From an uncultured Ruthenibacterium sp. (lineage in GTDB: Bacteria; Bacillota; Clostridia; Oscillospirales; Ruminococcaceae), in NCBI GenBank assembly GCA_944386565.1, contig CALXBO010000011.1, forward strand, positions 1 to 54,098: a stretch of DNA of 54,098 bases, in the 5' to 3' direction. Positions 1 to 8,211 of this stretch are shown piece by piece. Numbering within the stretch: the first letter of the stretch is position 1; the number at the start of each line of letters is the position of its first letter. A program made the position numbers and the translations under genes. The notes under the pieces are model-generated. The model ran no database searches and was not told the origin of the DNA. It worked only from the letters and a program-made list of their open reading frames with translations.

Positions 1-63
1 GAATTTGAAAATCAAAAAGTCAGTGTTTTTAAGGGTTTGCGGGCCCTCATATCCACTTTTTGC

Positions 64-1362
64 TTATTCCCACTCGATGGTGGCCGTGGGCTTCGGCGAG
101 AGGTCGAAGCAAACGCGGTTGATGGTCGGTACTTCGGCAAGGATGCGCTTGGTGATCGTCTGGAGAACCGCCCACGGAAGTTCCGGCACCTCGGCAGTCA
201 TAGCGTCAACCGTGTTGACGGCGCGAATGATCACGGGCCAGTCGAAGCAACGGGCGTTGTCGCGCACACCGACCGACTTGAAGTCCGGCACAACGGTAAA
301 GTACTGCCAGACTTTGCCCTCGAGGCCGTTCTTCGCAAACTCCTCGCGCAGGATGGCGTCAGATTCGCGCAGCGCCTCCAGACGGTCACGCGTGATCGCG
401 CCGAGGCAGCGCACGCCCAGGCCGGGGCCGGGGAACGGCTGACGGTATACCATATTGTCGGGCAGGCCCAGCGCCTTTCCGCAGGCGCGTACTTCGTCTT
501 TGAAAAGCATCTTCAGAGGCTCGACCAGTTCGAACTGGAGATCTTCGGGAAGGCCGCCGACGTTATGATGGCTCTTGACCATCTTTGCGGTCTTGGTGCC
601 GCTCTCAACGATGTCGGGATAGATCGTGCCCTGCGCAAGGAACTCGATGCCGTCCAGCTTCCGGGCCTCCTCTTCGAAGACACGGATAAATTCCGCACCG
701 ATGATCTTGCGCTTTTTCTCGGGGTCTGCCACACCGGCCAGTTTGTCCAGGAAGCGGTCCGTCGCGTCCACGTAAATCAGATTGGCGTTCATTTCATCTT
801 TGAACACACGAACGACCTGTTCCGGCTCTCCCTTGCGCAGCAAACCGTGATTCACGTGCACGCAAGTGAGCTGGCTGCCGACCGCTTTCAGCAGAAGGGC
901 CGCCACGACGGAGGAATCCACGCCGCCGGACAGCGCGAGCAGAACTTTTTTGTCGCCCACCTGACGGCGCATCAGCTCCACCTGATCCGCGATAAAGTTT
1001 TCCATATTCCAGTTGGGCTGTGCCTTGCAGACGTCAAAGACGAACTCCCGCAGCGCTTCGGCGATGTCCGCGTCTTCTTCCGGCATGGCGTTCACCGCGC
1101 CGTTCTCTTCATAATCGAACGTATACACCGGCAAGCCGGCGGCTTTGATTTCGTCGCTCAGACGAATCTTGACTCCGTCCACTTCATCATTGGGGCCGCC
1201 GTTTGCTACGATGCCGCGGACATTGGGCAGCGCAAGAAGCTCCTGCGCGGTAATATCATAGTTGCAGATTTCACTGTAAACGCCGAGCGCACGGATGGCG
1301 CGGGCCACGTCTGTATTGCGGGTACTGCCAAGGTCGATGACTGCAATCATATCTTGCTTCAT
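64..1362 (-). CDS. GMP synthase-like protein with degenerate, shortened glutaminase domain
   Basis: 432 residues. The C-terminal part is a complete GMP synthase: an ATP-pyrophosphatase P-loop LSGGVDSS at residues 144-151, the [10 protein letters not shown] and [10 protein letters not shown] segments, and a C-terminus ending TATIEWE that matches GuaA dimerisation domains. The N-terminal class I glutamine amidotransferase domain is reduced to about 85 residues. It keeps the first beta-alpha units and NGGP, but the nucleophile elbow (GICYG in the normal enzyme) reads TFDYEE, with Asp83 where the catalytic Cys belongs, and the region carrying the His/Glu of the triad is absent. It should therefore aminate XMP only with free ammonia or with a partner glutaminase; this is inference. 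A full GuaA lies at 5023-6564, so this is a diverged paralogue rather than the only GMP synthase. ATG start with GGAGG 8 bases upstream; own promoter at 1416-1444. Confidence 0.9.
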   Translation of the reverse strand: MKQDMIAVIDLGSTRNTDVARAIRALGVYSEICNYDITAQELLALPNVRGIVANGGPNDEVDGVKIRLSDEIKAAGLPVYTFDYEENGAVNAMPEEDADIAEALREFVFDVCKAQPNWNMENFIADQVELMRRQVGDKKVLLALSGGVDSSVVAALLLKAVGSQLTCVHVNHGLLRKGEPEQVVRVFKDEMNANLIYVDATDRFLDKLAGVADPEKKRKIIGAEFIRVFEEEARKLDGIEFLAQGTIYPDIVESGTKTAKMVKSHHNVGGLPEDLQFELVEPLKMLFKDEVRACGKALGLPDNMVYRQPFPGPGLGVRCLGAITRDRLEALRESDAILREEFAKNGLEGKVWQYFTVVPDFKSVGVRDNARCFDWPVIIRAVNTVDAMTAEVPELPWAVLQTITKRILAEVPTINRVCFDLSPKPTATIEWE

Positions 1363-1415
1363 GATATTCCTCCGTTCAGTTATTACGCCGGACTACGGCC
1401 TTCTCTCTTCTTTTC

Positions 1416-1444
1416 ATTATATCGAAGGATTTTCCCTTGCGCAA
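1416..1444 (-). promoter_or_regulatory. Promoter of the short GMP synthase paralogue
   Basis: On the minus strand TTGCGC, 17-base spacer, TATAAT (-10 at 1416-1421, -35 at 1439-1444). Transcription would start about 50 bases upstream of the ATG at 1362. The leader has only a short GC-rich hairpin and no recognisable purine riboswitch. Confidence 0.7.
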
Positions 1445-1481
1445 TGTTTTTTCGGGAATAACCGGCATTTTTCGCCGCGCC

Positions 1482-1772
1482 TCAGTGCAGATCCTGAATG
1501 TTCATTTTATCGATCTGCTGCTTCTTCGTTTTCTTCTCGCGGCATGCAAAATAAATGGCGAGCATCAGCAGTGTCGGCAAATTGGAAAGGAAAAATGATG
1601 CCGCGGCAGCCTCCCACGTCGTGGCGGAAAACACCGTAATAAAGGCGCAGATGAAGCAGATGACCGGGAGAAGCAAACCGGGCCATTTACTCTTTCTCAA
1701 AGACAGAAACACCTGCAACGCGATCATGATGATCGCACCGAAAATCAAAACAAAAAGGGCCATTGTAGCCAT
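1482..1772 (-). CDS. Small membrane protein of unknown function
   Basis: 96 residues with three predicted membrane segments (about 4-24, 31-50 and 57-76) and a Lys/Arg-rich cytoplasmic tail (REKKTKKQQ). I do not recognise a family. It starts four bases after the stop codon of the DUF2089-type regulator, with AGAGGA 8 bases before the ATG, so the two are co-transcribed from the promoter at 2105-2133 and probably translationally coupled. The pairing of a small HTH-like regulator with a small membrane protein suggests a membrane-linked regulatory unit, but nothing in the sequence gives a specific role. Confidence 0.7.
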   Translation of the reverse strand: MATMALFVLIFGAIIMIALQVFLSLRKSKWPGLLLPVICFICAFITVFSATTWEAAAASFFLSNLPTLLMLAIYFACREKKTKKQQIDKMNIQDLH

Positions 1773-1776
1773 CTGA

Positions 1777-2079
1777 TCATTCCTCTCTCTTCTTTGTCTT
1801 TTTATACTCTGTGATCAAAAGTTTCGCCGTATCGAAGTCGATTTTATCGTTCAGCGCAAGGCGCTTGACCAGCGTAATATACGGCTCCTGTTCCACGGAT
1901 TCGCTCATCTGGATGCGCTGGATCAGCCGGTCGAGCCTCAGACGCACTGTCGGATATGTCACGCCGTATTGATGCGCCACTTCTTTCAGTGAACCGGATG
2001 CAAGCAGGAAACGGCGGATGAATACGACGTCTTCCTCTTCCAGATTCACCATCCATTCCGGCACGGTTTCAACCGACAC
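1777..2079 (-). CDS. DUF2089 family helix-turn-helix protein
   Basis: 100 residues from a GTG start. The central segment, FIRRFLLASGSLKEVAHQYG followed by VTYPTVRLRLDRLI, is the helix-turn-helix-like core of DUF2089 proteins, a family usually treated as putative DNA-binding regulators. The C-terminal part is a short helical extension ending in Lys/Arg. The GTG at 2079 is chosen because GGAG lies 8 bases upstream; an earlier in-frame start near 2133 would lie upstream of the predicted transcription start (about 2098) and can be excluded. First gene of a two-gene unit with the small membrane protein. Confidence 0.8.
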   Translation of the reverse strand: MSVETVPEWMVNLEEEDVVFIRRFLLASGSLKEVAHQYGVTYPTVRLRLDRLIQRIQMSESVEQEPYITLVKRLALNDKIDFDTAKLLITEYKKTKKREE

Positions 2080-2104
2080 AGCTCTCACTCCTTTCATTAT
2101 GTTA

Positions 2105-2133
2105 ATGATAATCTTTAATTTTATTTTTGTCAA
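2105..2133 (-). promoter_or_regulatory. Promoter of the DUF2089 / membrane protein operon
   Basis: Minus strand TTGACA (2128-2133), 17-base AT-rich spacer, TATCAT (2105-2110). It sits between the terminator of the MATE/kinase unit and the GTG start. Confidence 0.8.
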
Positions 2134-2160
2134 TACAAAATATAGTTCAAATATAATAAA

Positions 2161-2198
2161 ACCAAAACAGCCCCTCCGGATATACTCCGGAGAGGCTG
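2161..2198 (-). terminator. Rho-independent terminator of the MATE / cytidylate-kinase-like unit
   Basis: Inverted repeat CAGCC(C)CTCCGGA at 2168-2180 and TCCGGAG(A)GGCTG at 2186-2198, followed on the minus strand by TTTTGGTTTT. A second, weaker hairpin (about 2210-2235) lies between this and the gene end and has a T run only on the plus strand. Confidence 0.8.
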
Positions 2199-2240
2199 TG
2201 AAGAGAGATTGCCTGCCGTGTTTGCGGTCGGCAGCCTTTT

Positions 2241-2840
2241 TTATGATTCAGATTTTCTGCGCTCGTACAAATCACGGATCAGATCCGCGCATTTCTCAAT
2301 GCCGATCGTTCCGCTGTTGAGCGCTGCGTCGTAATTCCGGGCATCTCCCCATTTCATGTCGGTGTAGAATCTGTAATATGCTGCCCGGCGCTTGTCCTTA
2401 TCCTTCAGCCGCTGTTCCGGCGATTCATCGCGTTCGCCGTAAACCTTCACGATCCGTTCCGCGCGGAATTCCATATCGGCATGCACAAACACCCGCAGGC
2501 AATCCGCTTTGCCGCGCAAAATATAATCGGCGCACCGCCCCACGATCACACAGGGACCTTTTTGAGCGAGGTCTGTGATAGTATTGTACTGGATCTCCCA
2601 GAGATAGTCGGCATTGTTCGTTCCGTTGTTCCGGTGGGAAAACGCCGATGCAAGAAATCCTCCCGGCGCATATTCTCCGGCTTCTTTGATATAATCCGCT
2701 TTGAAGCCGCTTTCCTCCGCGATTTTCTGAATCAGCTCGTTGTCATAGCACGGAATCCCCAGCTTTTCAGCCACCATTTTTCCAATGGTGCGTCCCCCGC
2801 TGCCGAACTCACGGCTGATGGTGATAACGTGATTTTTCAT
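2241..2840 (-). CDS. Cytidylate kinase-like family protein
   Basis: 199 residues. The N-terminus ITISREFGSGGRTIGK is the glycine-rich ATP-binding loop typical of the cytidylate-kinase-like family common in Clostridia, followed by a nucleoside-monophosphate-kinase-type fold with IVGRCADYIL near residue 100 and an Arg-rich lid (EQRLKDKDKRRAAYY) near residues 142-156. Family members resemble CMP kinase but often coexist with a true Cmk, so the natural substrate is uncertain. The ATG follows AGGGAGTGG by 8 bases and the gene begins 21 bases after the MATE gene, so it is probably co-transcribed with the efflux gene under MarR control. Confidence 0.85.
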   Translation of the reverse strand: MKNHVITISREFGSGGRTIGKMVAEKLGIPCYDNELIQKIAEESGFKADYIKEAGEYAPGGFLASAFSHRNNGTNNADYLWEIQYNTITDLAQKGPCVIVGRCADYILRGKADCLRVFVHADMEFRAERIVKVYGERDESPEQRLKDKDKRRAAYYRFYTDMKWGDARNYDAALNSGTIGIEKCADLIRDLYERRKSES

Positions 2841-2861
2841 CTGTCACTCCACTCCCTTTCT

Positions 2862-4259
2862 TCAAACCGTCTGAACCTTTTCGTGGCTTTCAATCTCTTT
2901 CAGCTGTTTCCTCTCATATACCAGAAATGCGACTGAAAGGATAAACGCCAGTCCGTCCGCAACCGGTCCCGTCCACAGAACGCCCGTCACACCCAGGAAC
3001 ATCGGCAGGATGAGCGCCGCCGGAACAAAGAAGATAATCTGACGCGAAAGCGACAGAATTGCCGACTTGATCGGTTTGCCGATGGCCTGCAGATACACGG
3101 CGATCACCGTCTGGAATCCGGTCAGCGGGCAGAACAAGAGGAAGATCCGGAACGCGAGAACGGCAAATTCATTGTACAGTCCTTCCTCGGAACCGAACAG
3201 AGATACAACACTCATCGGGGCGAACTGGAAAATCAAAAAAGCAATCACTGCAATAATCTCGGATGCGGCCAACGCAATGTCGAGCGATTTCTTGACGCGC
3301 ATAAAGTTTCTCGCACCGTAGTTGTATCCGATGATCGGCTGTATGCCGACGGCAATACCTACCAGAATCGAAATCAGGATCTGATCGACTTTCATTACAA
3401 TACCGGTTGCCGTCAGGGGGATCTCAGACCCGTACACCGAATTGGCGCCATAGGACGCCAGTAGGTTGTTTGTCAGCGCCATGACGATTGTAATGGCAAA
3501 CTGCGTGATGAAACTGCTGATGCCGAAACTCAGGATATTTCCGCAGGTGCGGCCGTTCAGACGGAATGCCGCTGCATTGAAGCGAACCGTCTTGAAGCGC
3601 GGCAGATACGCAACCGAGAAAATAAAAGAGGCAACCTGTCCCATTACCGTTGCAATGGCCGCACCGCGCACGCCCATGTGGAACACAAAAATAAATACCG
3701 GGTCAAAAATCGTATTGATGACGGCTCCGAGCGCCATGGAAAGCATCGCATACTTCGGGCCTCCGTCCGCGCGGATCATTGAGTTCAGCGCCGCGGGGAT
3801 CATCATAAACGGCAAGCCGATACCGATAACAGTGCCGTATTCCAGCGCATAAGGGCGCAGCGCATCCGTCGCACCGAAAAGCGTCAGAATCGGATCAATG
3901 AAAATAAGAAAAACAGCCGCGAGAACAATGCTCACACCCGTAACCATCACGATCGCGTTTCCGCCGCCCCTTCTCGCCTTCTCCGTATCACCTTCCCCGA
4001 GCTTCAGGCTGAGATACGCCGCACCGCCGTCTCCGATCATCAGAGAAAGCGCAAGCGCGATAATCGTAATGGGGAATACCACATTGGTGGCTCCGTTTCC
4101 GATATAACCGACGCCCCATCCGATGAAAATCTGATCCACAATATTGTACAGCGAGTTCACCAACAATGAGATAACGCAGGGAATCGCAAATTTCGCGATC
4201 AGTTTTCCAATCGGTTCCGTGGAAAAGGGACTCGCCTTTTCCGATGTTGCTTTTTCCAT
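2862..4259 (-). CDS. MATE family multidrug efflux transporter
   Basis: 465 residues with about twelve hydrophobic segments in two similar halves, the usual size and architecture of MATE cation/drug antiporters. The first half has the typical FAIPCVISLLVNSLYNIVDQ start and a conserved MATE-type linker; the second half repeats the pattern around GIQPIIGYNYGARN. It should sit in the inner membrane and export cationic compounds using a Na+ or H+ gradient. The ATG is preceded by AGGAGAGG. A MarR gene ends about 100 bases upstream in the same orientation, and the dyad GTAACTAGTTAC lies inside the predicted promoter, consistent with substrate-responsive repression. Confidence 0.92.
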   Translation of the reverse strand: MEKATSEKASPFSTEPIGKLIAKFAIPCVISLLVNSLYNIVDQIFIGWGVGYIGNGATNVVFPITIIALALSLMIGDGGAAYLSLKLGEGDTEKARRGGGNAIVMVTGVSIVLAAVFLIFIDPILTLFGATDALRPYALEYGTVIGIGLPFMMIPAALNSMIRADGGPKYAMLSMALGAVINTIFDPVFIFVFHMGVRGAAIATVMGQVASFIFSVAYLPRFKTVRFNAAAFRLNGRTCGNILSFGISSFITQFAITIVMALTNNLLASYGANSVYGSEIPLTATGIVMKVDQILISILVGIAVGIQPIIGYNYGARNFMRVKKSLDIALAASEIIAVIAFLIFQFAPMSVVSLFGSEEGLYNEFAVLAFRIFLLFCPLTGFQTVIAVYLQAIGKPIKSAILSLSRQIIFFVPAALILPMFLGVTGVLWTGPVADGLAFILSVAFLVYERKQLKEIESHEKVQTV

Positions 4260-4275
4260 CTTATATCCTCTCCTA

Positions 4276-4304
4276 ATTATGTAACTAGTTACTTATTAAG
4301 GCAA
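4276..4304 (-). promoter_or_regulatory. MATE promoter containing a candidate MarR operator
   Basis: Minus strand TTGCCT (4299-4304), 17-base spacer, CATAAT (4276-4281). The perfect 12-base palindrome GTAACTAGTTAC (4281-4292) fills most of the spacer and touches the -10 box, where a bound dimer would block RNA polymerase. A copy with one mismatch lies in the marR promoter. Confidence 0.65.
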
Positions 4305-4341
4305 AAAAGCAGGCAGCATGCCGATACTGTATCCGGCATGC
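4303..4341 (-). terminator. Hairpin after marR, possible terminator or attenuator
   Basis: Perfect 8-bp inverted repeat GCATGCCG/CGGCATGC (4316-4323 and 4334-4341) downstream of marR. The T run (six Ts) comes about seven bases after the stem on the minus strand, so termination may be partial and some transcription could continue into the MATE gene. Confidence 0.5.
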
Positions 4342-4359
4342 TACCCGGAGATCTCCGTT

Positions 4360-4806
4360 TCAAACGTCGGCTGAAGATTCCGAATCAATATTCTTCAGGA
4401 TCATATCTGCCATTCGCGAAAACTCAGCTTTCTGCTCTTCCGTGAAATTGCAGCACAATTCAGATAAAACCTCTTCATCCTGTTCAAGGATGAGGCGGTA
4501 AATTCCCGCAGAGCTTTCCGTGCAGCTGATTTTTTTATACCGTCTGTCCTGTGCACTCGGTTCGCAACGCACAAACCCTTTGCTCTCCAGACGCTGAAGC
4601 ATTTTGGTCATCGCAGGATGTGTCACGTGTTCGAGTTGCTCCAAATCATTCTGGTGAATCTCGTCGACCCCGGCTGCCTCCAGACGGCTGATCGACCCCA
4701 AAACCCGAAGCTGTCCCGATGTCAGCCCCATGGCAGCTGCCTTTTCATCCAGCCGTTTGCGGAACGCCCGGTTGATGATTGCGATTTTCAAGCCGAAAGG
4801 CATCAT
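4360..4806 (-). CDS. MarR family transcriptional regulator
   Basis: 148 residues, the normal length for MarR dimers. The winged helix-turn-helix region is visible: TSGQLRVLGSIS, then DEIHQNDLEQLEHVTHPAMT, then MLQRLESKGFVRCEPSAQDR with the wing DRRYKKI. N- and C-terminal helices form the dimer interface. The start is the first of two ATG codons, with GGAG 11 bases upstream. It lies upstream of and in the same orientation as the MATE transporter. The operator-like dyad GTAAATAGTTAC (as read on the minus strand) directly follows the -10 box of its own promoter, so it probably represses itself and the efflux gene and is released by a small-molecule ligand. Confidence 0.9.
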   Translation of the reverse strand: MMPFGLKIAIINRAFRKRLDEKAAAMGLTSGQLRVLGSISRLEAAGVDEIHQNDLEQLEHVTHPAMTKMLQRLESKGFVRCEPSAQDRRYKKISCTESSAGIYRLILEQDEEVLSELCCNFTEEQKAEFSRMADMILKNIDSESSADV

Positions 4807-4832
4807 ACAAGAATTTTCTCCATTCCAAATAA

Positions 4833-4873
4833 GTAACTATTTACATAATAATAGTTTTTGGATTTCTTGTCAA
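4833..4873 (-). promoter_or_regulatory. marR promoter with overlapping candidate operator
   Basis: Minus strand TTGACA (4868-4873), 17-base spacer, TATTAT (4845-4850). Immediately downstream, over the expected transcription start, is GTAAATAGTTAC (4833-4844), eleven of twelve positions identical to the palindrome in the MATE promoter. Confidence 0.75.
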
Positions 4874-4914
4874 GATTTCGAGGTGACTTTCCGGTCCTTT
4901 CCCCCTCCGCAAAC

Positions 4915-4952
4915 AAAAAGGGCTAGCTGATCCATTCAGTTAGCCCTTTTTC
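4915..4952 (-). terminator. guaA terminator
   Basis: Stem AAAGGGCTAGCTGA (4917-4930) with TCAGTTAGCCCTTT (4936-4949), one G-U pair, A run on one side and T run on the other. It lies about 70 bases beyond the guaA stop codon and could work in both directions. Confidence 0.85.
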
Positions 4953-5022
4953 TGCAAAATTCATTGCCGTGCCTCTTATCCGCACCGCAAACATTTCATT
5001 AAGCGCCCGAACCCGCGGGAAC

Positions 5023-6564
5023 TTATTCAAATTCGATGGTCGCAGGCGGCTTTCCGGTGCAGTCGTACAGCACACGGTTGACGTGCGGCACTTCGTTGAC
5101 GATGCGGCTGGTGACCACCGACAGAACCTCCCAAGGAATCTGAGCGGATTCCGCCGTCATGAAGTCCGTGGTCAAAACTGCGCGGAGTGCAACGGCATAG
5201 TCGTAAGTGCGCTCGTCGCCCATAACGCCCACGCTGCGCATGTTGGTCAGGGCAGCGAAATACTGTCCGAGCCCTTTCTCAGCGCCCGCTTTCGCAACTT
5301 CCTCGCGGAAAATCGCGTCGGCTTCCTGAACCATTTTCACCTTCTCCGGCGTTACTTCGCCGATGATGCGTACGGCAAGGCCGGGGCCCGGGAACGGCTG
5401 ACGGCTCACGAGCGTTTCCGGCAGACCGAGTTCACGTCCCGCAGCACGTACTTCATCCTTGAAGAGATCACGCAGAGGCTCAACGATCTCCTTGAAATCA
5501 ACACAGTCAGGCAGACCGCCGACATTGTGATGGCTCTTGATCACAGCGCTTTCACCGCCGAGCCCGCTCTCTACAACGTCCGGATAGATCGTTCCCTGCA
5601 CGAGGAAATCCACCGCACCGATCTTTTTGGCCTCTTCCTCAAATACACGGATGAATTCTTCGCCGATGATCTTGCGCTTTTTCTCCGGCTCCTCAACGCC
5701 TGCAAGCTTGTCATAGAAGCGCTGCTGCGCATTGACGCGGACAAAATTCAGATCATACGCTCCGTTCGGGCCGAAGACCGCTTCGACCTCGTCGCCCTCA
5801 TCCTTGCGCAGAAGGCCGTGGTCGACAAAGACGCAGGTCAGCTGCTTACCGACGGCTTTGGCAAGCATAACGGCGGCAACAGAAGAATCCACGCCGCCCG
5901 ACAGTGCACACAGCACGCGTCCCGCGCCGATCTTCTCGCGCAGGGAGCGGACGGAAGTCTCAACAAAGGAATCCATCTTCCAATCGCCCTTGCAGCCGCA
6001 GACGCGATAGACAAAGTTGGAAAGCATTTTGGAGCCTTCCTGCGTATGCAGCACTTCCGGATGGAACTGGACCAGATACAGCCCGCGGGATGCATCTTCC
6101 GCTGCCGCAACCGGGCAGTTTTCAGTGTGAGCCGTAATGGTGAAGCCCGGAGCCGGCGTGTCGATGAAATCGTTATGGCTCATCCAGCAGATCGTATTCC
6201 GGCTGACATCATGGAACAGCTCACTGTCCTTGTCCACGAGCACTTCGGTCTTTCCGTATTCGCGCTCAGGCGCATGGGACACGTGACCGCCGAGCAGATG
6301 GCTCATCAGCTGCGCGCCATAGCAAATACCCAAGACGGGAATGCCGAGCGAAAAAATCGCAGGATCGATCGTTGCAGAGTCCGGCAGATACACGCTGTTC
6401 GGGCCGCCGGTCAAAATCAGACCGACAGGCTTCTTCTCACGGATCGCATCCATCGCCTTGGTATAGGAAACGATCTCCGTGTATACGTGATTTTCACGCA
6501 CACGGCGGGCAATCAACTGGTTGTACTGTCCGCCGAAGTCAATGACAAGAACAAGTTCCGACAT
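5023..6564 (-). CDS. guaA: GMP synthase (glutamine-hydrolysing)
   Basis: 513 residues, standard length. Converts XMP to GMP with ATP and glutamine in purine synthesis. The N-terminal class I amidotransferase has the nucleophile Cys81 in GICYG and the triad partners His168 and Glu170 in FHPE. The ATP-pyrophosphatase domain carries LSGGVDSS at about 221-228, and the C-terminal dimerisation domain ends in KPPATIEFE. All expected catalytic residues are present, in contrast with the shortened paralogue at 64-1362. The ATG is preceded by a GGGGGA-type site. It appears monocistronic, with a terminator at 4915-4952 and no visible purine riboswitch in its short leader. Confidence 0.97.
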   Translation of the reverse strand: MSELVLVIDFGGQYNQLIARRVRENHVYTEIVSYTKAMDAIREKKPVGLILTGGPNSVYLPDSATIDPAIFSLGIPVLGICYGAQLMSHLLGGHVSHAPEREYGKTEVLVDKDSELFHDVSRNTICWMSHNDFIDTPAPGFTITAHTENCPVAAAEDASRGLYLVQFHPEVLHTQEGSKMLSNFVYRVCGCKGDWKMDSFVETSVRSLREKIGAGRVLCALSGGVDSSVAAVMLAKAVGKQLTCVFVDHGLLRKDEGDEVEAVFGPNGAYDLNFVRVNAQQRFYDKLAGVEEPEKKRKIIGEEFIRVFEEEAKKIGAVDFLVQGTIYPDVVESGLGGESAVIKSHHNVGGLPDCVDFKEIVEPLRDLFKDEVRAAGRELGLPETLVSRQPFPGPGLAVRIIGEVTPEKVKMVQEADAIFREEVAKAGAEKGLGQYFAALTNMRSVGVMGDERTYDYAVALRAVLTTDFMTAESAQIPWEVLSVVTSRIVNEVPHVNRVLYDCTGKPPATIEFE

Positions 6565-6597
6565 ACATTTTCCCCCATCTAAAAATAGAACGGTATC

Positions 6598-6606
6598 AGT
6601 ATATCA
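6598..6606 (-). promoter_or_regulatory. Probable extended -10 promoter of guaA
   Basis: Minus strand TGATATACT, i.e. TGN followed by TATACT (6598-6603). No good -35 hexamer is seen at the usual distance. The leader would be only about 30 bases, too short for a purine aptamer. Confidence 0.45.
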
Positions 6607-6864
6607 TAAAACAAAAGTTTTTTCAGCACTTTTTACACATTTTCTTCTAATTTTTTGTACCCTCAAGCAAAGCAAATTTAGAAGATGAAGCAACGCACAC
6701 TGTCAGTTTATCCGCTTTTACCGTGAGTAATTCTCCCTTCGAACCGATATTCGTCCCGGAAGAGGGTTCAACATTCCGAATAAGGGGAAAGAATCCCCTG
6801 CCCGTCTGCTTTGTATTCAGCGCCGCACGCGCTCGACGCAAGTGTCAGTATCATTGAAAACAGA
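6607..6864. other. Intergenic stretch without a recognised gene
   Basis: About 260 bases between the guaA promoter and the tuf terminator. One frame on the minus strand stays open for 64 codons (6841 to 6647, from a TTG) but has no ribosome binding site and no recognised similarity. A small hairpin AGGGGA/TCCCCT lies near 6783-6799. I cannot assign it to 6S, SRP or tmRNA. Confidence 0.4.
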
Positions 6865-6894
6865 AAAGGCTTCCGCCTTTCAGCGGAAGCCTTT
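6865..6894 (-). terminator. tuf (str operon) terminator
   Basis: Perfect 12-bp stem AAAGGCTTCCGC (6865-6876) / GCGGAAGCCTTT (6883-6894) with a six-base loop, ten bases after the tuf stop codon, followed on the minus strand by a T-rich stretch. Confidence 0.9.
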
Positions 6895-6904
6895 GAGTGC
6901 AAAA

Positions 6905-8107
<1,203 letters not shown>

Positions 8108-8156
8108 TGGAATTATCCTCCTTTGTTTTTGTGGCCTTTCTTAAGGCCATTGTACT

Positions 8157-8187
8157 AAAAGAACACTGAAAAATCAAGTGTTTCTTT
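8157..8187 (-). promoter_or_regulatory. Inverted repeat in the fusA-tuf spacer
   Basis: AAAGAACACT (8158-8167) can pair with AGTGTTTCTTT (8177-8187) with a one-base bulge. A second small hairpin, GGCC/GGCC, lies nearer tuf (about 8132-8148). They may be RNA processing or attenuation elements separating fusA and tuf expression; no promoter was seen here. Confidence 0.4.
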
Positions 8188-8211
8188 GGTGAAGGATCGC
8201 CTAAAATCAGC

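Noticed and set aside
6565..6640. Purine riboswitch upstream of guaA
   Set aside because: The leader from the probable promoter is only about 30 bases and shows no aptamer core.
6647..6841. 64-codon minus-strand frame upstream of guaA
   Set aside because: TTG start with no ribosome binding site and no family; not called as a gene, though the region is noted as unexplained.
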